From NCBI GenBank assembly GCA_947503135.1, contig CANNCQ010000001.1, forward strand, positions 62,001 to 126,000: 64,000 nt of DNA, in the 5' to 3' direction. Shown here in pieces: positions 51,501-58,599 of the stretch. The position numbers and the translations under genes are program-made. Each line of letters opens with the position of its first letter. The first letter of the stretch is position 1. This DNA is from an uncultured Aquimarina sp. (lineage in GTDB: Bacteria; Bacteroidota; Bacteroidia; Flavobacteriales; Flavobacteriaceae). The notes beneath the pieces were generated by a model, which saw only the letters and a program-made list of their open reading frames with translations, had not been told where the DNA came from and did not search any database.

Positions 51501-51715
51501 AGGCTCGCTTACGCGAAATGATGGATTCTGGTCGTACAGAGAAGAATATAGATGAATACGGACGTTTTTCAGACTTAAAAGACACCGTAGATAAAGATAA
51601 AGCAAAAGTTTACTTTGAGGAGACTGAAGCTACAGCTATACCAGCGTTTAAGGTAAACATTAAAGTAGATAGTCTATTACAGAAGTTTATTCTGGAAGGA
51701 GGATTTGAGTTGTAG
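48590..51715 (+). CDS. hsdR: Type I restriction enzyme R subunit
   Basis: The protein has 1041 residues from the ATG at 48590. An N-terminal PD-(D/E)xK nuclease has GDVMLLINGMPFIHIELKRS. The translocase carries HTTGSGKTMTSF, FIIDEAHRS and QAFSRTNRLFG (motif VI). A helical C-terminus binds the methylase core. It cuts unmodified DNA after ATP-driven translocation. The start codon follows hsdS after 10 bp. Confidence 0.94.
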   Translation: MTTIFHKERDFEAALIEVLSHKGWESAVIKNPTEKDLLDNWASILFENNRDIDRLNDHALTSGEMQQILEQINELRTPLRLNGFINGKTVTITRDNQKDSLHFGKEVSLKIYNPYEIAAGQSRYQIVQQPRFDKKKDILGDHRGDVMLLINGMPFIHIELKRSNVPVSQAYNQIEKYAKAGKFSGLFSLVQVFVAMEPEQTKYFANPGPDGKFNKDFYFTWGNFNNEPYNHWADIAEQLLSIPTAHRLIGLYTVADSGDGVLKVMRSYQYYAANAISDKVAKNDWKAKDQKGGYVWHTTGSGKTMTSFKSAQLIASSKDADKVIFLMDRIELGTQSLKEYRAFSDDDEDVQATENTGVLITKLKSGDPANTLIVTSIQKMSLINEEEGANGADIKIINSKRIVFIIDEAHRSTFGDMLIVIKETFPWAIFFGFTGTPIEKENQKKMNTTSTVFGNELHRYTIRDGISDKNVLGFDPYKVLTYKDKDLRTAVALEKAKAQTVEEALSEPKKKKIFLKYMNDVNMAGHIDNAGKYITGIEDHIPESQYDRPQHYNLVIEDILENWLVLSQNSKFHAIFATSSIPMAITYYRALKAAAPHLKITALFDPTIDNDGGSEYKEDALVEIIEDYNERYGQDFKLPTFGKMKKDIASRMSHKQPYQRIEKEPEKQLDIMIVVDQMLTGFDSKWVNTLYMDKRMQYENIIQAFSRTNRLFGPDKPHGTIRYYRRPHTMHRNINSAIKLYSGDKAIGLFVQHLDFNLSVMNATYSEIEELFESAGVSNFEKLPDDLSERGRFAKLFNEFNTFMEAARVQGFTWNTLEYVFGKGKERKVIQLALDEDTYLILVLRYKELLGIGGGGDFSSPYEINGHLTEIDTGKIDADYMNSRFEKYLKKLQSKDVSKEELQQTLNELHKSFASLTQEQQKYANLFLHDVQRGNAKLEAGKTLKDYITIYQYNAKNDQIKKVATVLGLDEARLREMMDSGRTEKNIDEYGRFSDLKDTVDKDKAKVYFEETEATAIPAFKVNIKVDSLLQKFILEGGFEL

Positions 51716-51750
51716 TAATGAAAATTATAGGAAATAAAATAGTAGAATAA

Positions 51751-52620
51751 ATGGGAAGAAAGGCCACAAGTATAGACCGTCAGATAGAACTTCTTCAAGA
51801 ACGCGGTATGGTGTTAGATTATGAAGTAGCAAAAATCAAAGAATTTCTTCTAGACATAGGCTATTATCGTCTTGGTTTCTATTGGCAACCATTTGAAATT
51901 GATGCAAAGCACACTTTGAAACCTGGTACAAAATTTTCAGACATCATTGCTCTTTATTATTTAGATGTTGACTTGCGTAACATACTTTCGAGGTATATGA
52001 ATCGTATTGAAATCAATTTTAGAACAAAACTGGTTTATTATGTATCTAATAAATACAAGACATCTCCAACGTGGTTTGTAGATGCTTCTGCGATGTCTAA
52101 CATTTACATTCAGAATTTCAATAAATATTACGATGATGAATTTATTAGAAATAATAAACCAATTAAAAATCACCATAAGAATTATATAAATGATCGATAT
52201 GCGCCAGCTTGGAAAACAATTGAGTTTTTTACTTTTGGTGGGATTCTTAAAACCTTTACATCACTTAAAGATGAAGAGATAAAAAAGAGGATTGCAGGTT
52301 GCTATGATATTAGAGATGTGAAAAAATTCATCAACTTTATGACCACTATTAAACAAGTTAGAAATGTCTGCGCGCACAGTGCCGTAATTTTTGATTTTCA
52401 TACACCAAGAGGTATAAATCGTATTCCAGCATTTGAATTTAATGATAACAATAGGCACTCACTTGACTCTTCCATAAAAGTCATTCTCTATATCTTATCT
52501 CAAATATCTACAACGCGTAGCGACGAAATGCAAGAAGATATTGAAAGATTATTCAATAAACACGTTGAAAATCAGGTATTGAAAGATATTATTGAGTCAA
52601 AAATGGGTTATAATTTTTAG
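51751..52620 (+). CDS. Abi_2/AbiD/F-family protein with HEPN-like motif
   Basis: The protein has 289 residues. Abi_2 family features include IEFLQERGM-like RQIELLQERGM, LLDIGYYRLGFYWQPFE, YYLDVDLRNILSRYMNRIEI and RNVCAHSAVIFD. The R-N-x3-H around residue 205 is an RNase-type HEPN motif. Members cut RNA and cause abortive infection. It lies 35 bp behind hsdR, so the phage restriction operon has a second defence layer. Confidence 0.85.
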   Translation: MGRKATSIDRQIELLQERGMVLDYEVAKIKEFLLDIGYYRLGFYWQPFEIDAKHTLKPGTKFSDIIALYYLDVDLRNILSRYMNRIEINFRTKLVYYVSNKYKTSPTWFVDASAMSNIYIQNFNKYYDDEFIRNNKPIKNHHKNYINDRYAPAWKTIEFFTFGGILKTFTSLKDEEIKKRIAGCYDIRDVKKFINFMTTIKQVRNVCAHSAVIFDFHTPRGINRIPAFEFNDNNRHSLDSSIKVILYILSQISTTRSDEMQEDIERLFNKHVENQVLKDIIESKMGYNF

Positions 52621-52631
52621 TTTGGAATATA

Positions 52632-52663
52632 TTTTGCTATTTTTAAAATGCTGTATATATTTG
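52632..52663 (+). promoter_or_regulatory. Bacteroidota-type promoter before a candidate small RNA
   Basis: A -33 TTTTG (52632-52636) and a perfect -7 TATATTTG (52656-52663) have a 19-base spacing, the consensus seen elsewhere in this window. The predicted start of transcription is near 52670; no open reading frame follows before the terminator at 52724. Confidence 0.55.
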
Positions 52664-52669
52664 CAGCCC

Positions 52670-52748
52670 AGTGCCCGACTATACATTGCGCTATAGTTCT
52701 GCACTATAAAATAATAAAGATTAAGCCCGCACTTGCTGCGGGCTTTTT
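52670..52748 (+). ncRNA. Candidate small RNA of about 79 nt
   Basis: The transcript predicted from the promoter at 52632-52663 would contain a hairpin (ACTATA 52678-52683 / TATAGT 52692-52697, 8-base loop) and end in a strong GC stem plus T run. No protein frame is seen. It lies between the Abi_2 gene and the end of the MoxR gene, at the right edge of the RM cassette. Confidence 0.4.
52724..52748 (+). terminator. Strong rho-independent terminator
   Basis: AGCCCGCA pairs with TGCGGGCT (5-base loop) and is followed by TTTT. It can terminate the candidate small RNA or the Abi_2 transcript. Confidence 0.82.
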
Positions 52749-52756
52749 AATTTTCA

Positions 52757-53707
52757 TTACCCAATCCGCCTCTTAAACTCAACAATAAAAGCCTGCTTCA
52801 TACCACTACTTTTATAAGAATTCAAGAACCCTTCCAGATTAATTTCAGTCTTGATGTGTTCCGCTTTCTCTCTTGTCATTGCAATGAAATAACTGTGTAA
52901 AGAGTCTTTGAGCGTTTTACCATTAGGCATTTTGCGATAGGTTTTGCCAAACTCATCTTTCATTCCTGTTTCTCGCTTCATTTCAAGCTCGTAGGCACGC
53001 TCAAAGTTGAGCATTGTTCTAAGGGTCATAATATCTTCAGTATCGTCGTCTCCAGCTTCTTTACCTTCATATTTCAAAATAGACTTACGAATGGTCAAAC
53101 AGATATCTACAACCGCAGGATAAACGAGCTGTCGTTCTAAGGTTTCATTAAAACCAATGCGGTAAATACAACCGCTAAAACGGTCAAGCAAAGACGCATC
53201 CTGTTTATTGTTTCCTACATAGTTTCCACTTGCGCCTTTACCAATTACGTTACCAGTAGCGATGCAGCCAAAGTTTCTATGCTTCTTAATTGGCTCATTA
53301 TTCCCATTGAAGATGATAGCATCTTCACGCGCACTTTTTGCTAAAGCATCATTTAGTAATCCTGCTGTGTTAGCATCCAACTTTGGCATTTCGTCCAGGA
53401 TTAAAACTTTTCCATCACGCCAAGCTTCAATGAGCGCACCTTCTTTGTAGCCTGAAATAGTTTGACCACCTTTAATATCAATAGGAGATGTCCACTGGTT
53501 GCAGTTTACAATGGTAAAAGGCAATTCTTGTCCATCATTTTCTGCACGTCCCTTAATCGCGTAGGCTATTTTCTCGCCTATGGTTGTTTTTCCTGTTCCG
53601 GCACTTCCTACTAAGTAGGGATTATTTCCAACACTCAAATCATCCATAATTTTCATAAACTGCGGAATCTGTTGTACTTCTGGGATATCTAATTTTCTAT
53701 TGTTCAT
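52757..53707 (-). CDS. MoxR-family AAA+ ATPase
   Basis: The protein has 316 residues. Walker A GSAGTGKT (34-41), Walker B region VLILDEMPKLDANTAGLL and a C-terminal lid with RKMPNGK identify a MoxR/CobS-type ATPase. Such ATPases work with VWA-domain partners as chaperones for macromolecular complexes. The start overlaps the 72-aa gene by four bases. Downstream in the element order lies the RM cassette and then the possible VWA-like gene. Confidence 0.85.
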   Translation of the reverse strand: MNNRKLDIPEVQQIPQFMKIMDDLSVGNNPYLVGSAGTGKTTIGEKIAYAIKGRAENDGQELPFTIVNCNQWTSPIDIKGGQTISGYKEGALIEAWRDGKVLILDEMPKLDANTAGLLNDALAKSAREDAIIFNGNNEPIKKHRNFGCIATGNVIGKGASGNYVGNNKQDASLLDRFSGCIYRIGFNETLERQLVYPAVVDICLTIRKSILKYEGKEAGDDDTEDIMTLRTMLNFERAYELEMKRETGMKDEFGKTYRKMPNGKTLKDSLHSYFIAMTREKAEHIKTEINLEGFLNSYKSSGMKQAFIVEFKRRIG

Positions 53708-53922
53708 TTTCTATTTCTGCTTGATTTTAAAAAGAGTTTATCGGCAGCTTCATTAGCTTCCTTTTTTGTAGAATAAATACTATCAATAACATCGGCATCT
53801 AATCCTCTCTTAAATTTATTTTTGAGTTGTTGCATCGTAGTTGGATTTCCATCAAAAACTCCTTTACGACTTCTGTAAAATGGCGTGTACACGATATACA
53901 TCTTATTTGGGTTTACTTTCAT
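53704..53922 (-). CDS. 72-aa protein between MoxR and helicase
   Basis: A basic, mixed alpha/beta protein (MYIVYTPFYRSRKGVFDGNP, STKKEANEAADKLF). It overlaps both neighbours by one to four bases, which argues for a real, translationally coupled gene. No family is recognised. Confidence 0.55.
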   Translation of the reverse strand: MKVNPNKMYIVYTPFYRSRKGVFDGNPTTMQQLKNKFKRGLDADVIDSIYSTKKEANEAADKLFLKSSRNRK

Positions 53923-56900
53923 TATGCAGTCGCTAATTGTAATTGATTAATAAGCTCATCGATAGCCTCGATTGGCGCAACTGTATCTTCAAAAAATACA
54001 CGTCCTAAATCTTGTGCTGTATAATAACCAAAGACAAATTCAGCATTTCCATCTTCGTGTAGATTATTTAACATAAAATAACCAAGTGTTTCAATCGCTT
54101 CGTGTAATGGCAAGTCCCTCACTTCTTCAATAACGGCATTGAAATCATCCTTAATTCCTGTCTGAAGAATAGTTGTTTTCCAATCTTGGTAAGGTTCTTC
54201 AACATTCTTAAAAATTGGAATGAGCGAATAATTATATTTCTCCTTATCCGTAAGTGGACGGTTGTAAATCACGAGACCAAACTGGTAATCTGCAGTTGGT
54301 TCTTCATAACTCACAAAACCAATGGTAGGATTACTTCCTTGGCCATACGCACGACCTAATTGATACTTGAAGTTTCCTTTTTTCTGTTTGGTTTTTGCTT
54401 TCCAGTCGGTTTCGTTTTCTATTTCCCAATCTTCTAACTCACGCGCTTTACCCATATACTGCACTTGAAAAGCATCCAATCGATTCAAAAATGGCTGCAG
54501 GTTTTCTAAATGTAGTGCACCAGTCATATCGCCAGCATTTTGCACAAAGTCTGGTAATTCATCTTGTGACTGTCCAGATTCACGTCTCAATAAAGAGCGC
54601 AATTTTTCATCAATAATCGCTGGATACAAACCGCGTTTATCAAGATAGACTTGGTAGTAATTATCACTAATTCGCTTTGCGCGAAAACTTAACTTATGAT
54701 CTGCAAAGAAGTCGTCTAAATCCAGTTTGCTAATAATTGGATAGGCTTCAGAAACAGGAAGCAATGCAGAATCTGCCTCACCTTCTTTACCAAAATTTCT
54801 ATGCAGTAAGATTCCGTTTTTAATAGTTCCTTCTTTGGTGTTGTACTTTATCAACTTGTTTTGTGTCCCAATTTGTCCAGAAGCACCCACAATATTCTCA
54901 GTCAAAATATGACGTCGTTCACGTTTAGAAGAAGCTTTTTTAATGAGCTCGTTCCATTCCAGATTAACCATTTGCACATTTGCATCGGTAATGCCACGAC
55001 TCTCTGTAAACACCTGGCTAATGAAACTTTGTTCCGCAGGCTGTAAACTGTAGGTTAAAATCTTACGGGAATCCGTAACGCCAAATTTTAAACTGATATT
55101 ACTGAGCGTGTATGGGTTCTTCCCAGACTTCCCAACACTTACACCTAAGAAGATTCCCCAAGATGGTTTTATGGTTGTACCAATAAACGGTATACGAATA
55201 ACATCACCAATATTCCACATATTGATGTAGCGCAGAATGATACTTTGAATATTTTCTAAGCCAGCGATATAGGTAGCGAGCTGCGAAGTTTTCTGATTGA
55301 TTAGTGCTTCGAGCTTGTTCCAATCCGATAGAATTTTTTCATTCTCTTCTCCAGTTTCTCCGCTACCGCGTTGAGGCAATATGTCTCTGTCTTCCTTTAG
55401 TTTTTCAATGACTTTAAAGCGCTTTGCTTTTCTGTCTTCTAACAATTTAGGATAAGCCTCATTGATTTTATCTTCTAATTTTAATCGTACTTGAACTGGT
55501 TTTTCTCCATCGAGTGCATCTTGAATGCGTTCATCAATATCCAGTTTGGTAAAAGGACGTTTCAAGTTATTGACAATGGTAATATCTCTAACAGTATCTT
55601 TTCCAAATGGCGTGCGACCACCTTGTCCTTTTTGGAATAAGAATCGCTTTTTCACTTCGGCATCAAGCGGAAGAAACTCTGTTTCCAAATCATAGGTTCC
55701 TTGTTGTTTTTCTAATTTAATTTGATGATCGTAACGTTCTAACAAATCATCATACAAAGCGTCCTGATCTTCTACTTTAAGTAATCCAGCTCTTCCTGTT
55801 AATTGACGAATAGCGCCTTCTTTAAAACCGTTACGTTCATAAGAAATGAATCCACGTTTATCAGTTTTCTTTTGATAGGTAGGATAGCCTAATTGCTCCA
55901 TCATTTCTTGATTCTCATCGACCCAATTCCACGCAGCAATGTCTCCATATTTGTTTAGGAAATCGGCACTTTTTAAGGTGTCGTCATTAGTTTTTTGGGA
56001 ACCTGTGGTATTTGCATCCAGCGATTTTAATTTCGCTTTAAGCATTGTCATTAAACGCTTTTCGGTAGGAATGTCACTTGTGATATAATAGTACTCTGGC
56101 AAGTTCACTTGACCTGTACGATTGATGCGTCCACGTTTTTGAACTTCAGTATTGATATCCAATTCAAACTGATGTACAATCATTGCACGTTGACGTTGAT
56201 CTTTGAAATCTTTACTCGCGTGTGCAGAAGATCCCGTACTACCACTTTGATTGATAAGCAACACATCATAATCGCCACTATTGAACATTCTAAAAGAGCG
56301 TTCTGTATTACTTCGGAAAGATTCTACAACCGCTTCATCGTCTGTTAAGTCGATACGTTGGTTACGACCTGTCACTTCAGCAACTTTGAAAAACATATCA
56401 GAATGACCGCCTAAGTGCTTGGGTTTCTTTTCGGTTTGTAATAAATGAATCAGCTCATCAATAGGCGAAATAGAAAGACCAGAACTTTCTAATAACATTT
56501 GCTTTTTGATGTCGTGGTATTTCTCAATACCATTTTGAGGTAATTCTTCAAGCTGAATGCGTTCTCTGGTTTTTTCGCCATCAATTGCCACATAATTATA
56601 GTTGAAGATTCCATCGAGTCCTTTGACCAAAGTCCTAACAAAGTCAAGTTGTTCTTTAGGAATAACATCGCCACTTACTAAATTCAAATCCTTCAAGAAT
56701 GCACCCATTGTGGACTTAAAAGCAATCACTACTTTTTTATCTTCCTTCAGTAGTTTGATGGTATGTTTTACAACATCTTTAACCTTTAATGCAAATAGCA
56801 TTTGGTCAATGATGTTAAACACACGAGAGAAATATGGCGATTGCTTGACTCCAAGTCCTCTTGGTTTTGAAGACATATGCTCGCCTTGCGCTTTCGCGGA

Positions 56901-58181
56901 AGCGTGAACATCTGCTAACAATGGTGCAACAAACTCCTGTTCAAAAGCCACCACATCATTCATTAAACTAATGATGCGATTAACGCTCTCACGACTTTTA
57001 CTGCGTTGCGGTTCGGCATCAAGTGTGATGTAATCGACATTGATACCTTCGTTAGAACGCTGTCGTCTAATTAACTGACCACTTTCTGAAAGATTTGAGG
57101 CTACAATTTCTTGTAATGCTAATCCGCCACTTGTCATAGAACGGACAAAGTTGGAATCGGTTAATCCAGTTTCGGCAATGGCGGTTTTCTTAGCATAGAA
57201 GGGCATCACTTCTGGATATTTAGCAAAAGTGGCACTCAGAAAACAACAAGCTTTCGTTTCCGGTAATACTTGACGCATCCAGGTACCGATAATAGAATCG
57301 AAACCACCAGCCATATGCGACTCGTCGAGAATGAAGATGAGCTTCTTGTACTTTTTACTTCCGTCAATTCCGTTAGTTACCATTTTCTCAATCCACATTC
57401 GTTTGTATGGATGAGCCGATTGTACCTGAGAATAGGTAGCAAAAATCATATCGTAACCCAATGGTAAATGATCTAACGTAAGCGGTATTTTAATCGTTGG
57501 GACTTTGTCAGGATCTGGCAATTTCTTGACTATCTTTTTGTGGTATTCAATAGACTCTGGACTTTCGGTTGGGAATTCAATTTCGTTTGAAATTAAGTCG
57601 GCTTGAGCAGAACTACTTAGCGGACTGAAAATCACATTGCCGTCTGCATCCTTAATCTTTGCATTGGTATCTGTGTTCACAATAAAGGGTCTAATGTTCT
57701 CAAAACCTATTGCTTTTAAGTCGCGATACATATCGGTAAACAAGTCTGGCTTCTTCGTAAAAAAGACAGGAATATAATCGTTCATAACTGCGTGCCGTAT
57801 CACCGCAGCAGCCTGCCGACCTTTTCCTATTCCTGTCTGGTCTGCTATAATAATCCCTTGCTCATTCTCAAATTGCTTGAGATACAAACCAACCGCATCT
57901 ACTTGTTCAGCACCTAAACCTTTCCATAGTTGCTTGGTAGATTCGTATTTTAATTGGTTACGGACATAGTTGTCAATGTTGCCCTTTGCCTTCACAATAC
58001 TGTTCAGCGACTTTTGAACTTCAAAAGCCATATTACGCGGAATGAGTGTATTCATTCGATACGGTGCTTTTGACTTAGGAACGTACTCTACTAAGGCACT
58101 TTCTTGCGTGGCGAGTTTTGCAACCTCTTCGGCATCTTGTTTAAAGTCTGCTTGTTCTATTTCTAATTCTTGATTACTCAT
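53922..58181 (-). CDS. Strawberry-notch-like helicase-related protein
   Basis: The protein has 1419 residues. Helicase-like motifs are QTGIGKGRQ (115-123), FILDESHMAGG (about 285) and the late INQSGSTGSSAHASKDF...VQKRGRINRTGQ. The GxGKGR loop and the following SNO_C-type region fit the Strawberry notch/SNF2-like superfamily, found in large phages, plasmids and giant viruses. The rest is unassigned. It probably remodels DNA or handles DNA during replication or transcription. It lies between MoxR-72aa and a 141-aa gene, all overlapping. Confidence 0.8.
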   Translation of the reverse strand: MSNQELEIEQADFKQDAEEVAKLATQESALVEYVPKSKAPYRMNTLIPRNMAFEVQKSLNSIVKAKGNIDNYVRNQLKYESTKQLWKGLGAEQVDAVGLYLKQFENEQGIIIADQTGIGKGRQAAAVIRHAVMNDYIPVFFTKKPDLFTDMYRDLKAIGFENIRPFIVNTDTNAKIKDADGNVIFSPLSSSAQADLISNEIEFPTESPESIEYHKKIVKKLPDPDKVPTIKIPLTLDHLPLGYDMIFATYSQVQSAHPYKRMWIEKMVTNGIDGSKKYKKLIFILDESHMAGGFDSIIGTWMRQVLPETKACCFLSATFAKYPEVMPFYAKKTAIAETGLTDSNFVRSMTSGGLALQEIVASNLSESGQLIRRQRSNEGINVDYITLDAEPQRSKSRESVNRIISLMNDVVAFEQEFVAPLLADVHASAKAQGEHMSSKPRGLGVKQSPYFSRVFNIIDQMLFALKVKDVVKHTIKLLKEDKKVVIAFKSTMGAFLKDLNLVSGDVIPKEQLDFVRTLVKGLDGIFNYNYVAIDGEKTRERIQLEELPQNGIEKYHDIKKQMLLESSGLSISPIDELIHLLQTEKKPKHLGGHSDMFFKVAEVTGRNQRIDLTDDEAVVESFRSNTERSFRMFNSGDYDVLLINQSGSTGSSAHASKDFKDQRQRAMIVHQFELDINTEVQKRGRINRTGQVNLPEYYYITSDIPTEKRLMTMLKAKLKSLDANTTGSQKTNDDTLKSADFLNKYGDIAAWNWVDENQEMMEQLGYPTYQKKTDKRGFISYERNGFKEGAIRQLTGRAGLLKVEDQDALYDDLLERYDHQIKLEKQQGTYDLETEFLPLDAEVKKRFLFQKGQGGRTPFGKDTVRDITIVNNLKRPFTKLDIDERIQDALDGEKPVQVRLKLEDKINEAYPKLLEDRKAKRFKVIEKLKEDRDILPQRGSGETGEENEKILSDWNKLEALINQKTSQLATYIAGLENIQSIILRYINMWNIGDVIRIPFIGTTIKPSWGIFLGVSVGKSGKNPYTLSNISLKFGVTDSRKILTYSLQPAEQSFISQVFTESRGITDANVQMVNLEWNELIKKASSKRERRHILTENIVGASGQIGTQNKLIKYNTKEGTIKNGILLHRNFGKEGEADSALLPVSEAYPIISKLDLDDFFADHKLSFRAKRISDNYYQVYLDKRGLYPAIIDEKLRSLLRRESGQSQDELPDFVQNAGDMTGALHLENLQPFLNRLDAFQVQYMGKARELEDWEIENETDWKAKTKQKKGNFKYQLGRAYGQGSNPTIGFVSYEEPTADYQFGLVIYNRPLTDKEKYNYSLIPIFKNVEEPYQDWKTTILQTGIKDDFNAVIEEVRDLPLHEAIETLGYFMLNNLHEDGNAEFVFGYYTAQDLGRVFFEDTVAPIEAIDELINQLQLATA

Positions 58182-58599
58182 TCTTATGTTGGGCTAATGC
58201 CTCTAAATAGGTTCGTAATGTGATTTCTGAATACAGTTGAATGGCTTCTTCCTTATCCATTCCACTTCCATAAAGCAGAGAATCTTGAGGTGCGCTATCG
58301 TCCATTTTATCCCAGCTCTCTTTGAGTGTCCAGAGTGCGAGTTGCATCTTGTCCGTATTGGCTAAGAAGTCTGCGATTTCTGCTATCGATTTCCCTTCGG
58401 TATAGACCAACTCCAGATAATCCTCAATAAGAGCAATTGGGTTTTCACCTTTCGCGAAAGCGTGTTCCACCAGTTGATGTAGTTGAATGTAAAGCGCAGC
58501 TTCGTGATCTTCATAGCGTTCAAAAGGTTTGGTATTTGTAACCATATAGAGCTTTGCGCTCGTATCATTTGGCATTAGTTGATTATTGAAATAGATCAT
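58174..58599 (-). CDS. Hypothetical helical protein between helicase and methyltransferase
   Basis: The protein has 141 residues, acidic and helical (LHQLVEHAFAKGENPIALIE, AEIADFLANTDKMQLALWTL). It overlaps the helicase gene by eight and the methyltransferase gene by four bases. Its fixed place suggests a partner of one or both. A 12-bp core of the dispersed palindrome lies at 58449-58460 within it. Confidence 0.55.
   Translation of the reverse strand: MIYFNNQLMPNDTSAKLYMVTNTKPFERYEDHEAALYIQLHQLVEHAFAKGENPIALIEDYLELVYTEGKSIAEIADFLANTDKMQLALWTLKESWDKMDDSAPQDSLLYGSGMDKEEAIQLYSEITLRTYLEALAQHKNE
58449..58460. repeat. Dispersed palindrome core CTTTCGCGAAAG
   Basis: A 12-bp core copy in the 141-aa coding sequence. 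Confidence 0.7.

Noticed and set aside
52660..52750. tRNA-like RNA behind the Abi_2 gene
   Set aside because: There is no CCA-type acceptor stem or T-loop consensus; only a hairpin and a terminator are visible.
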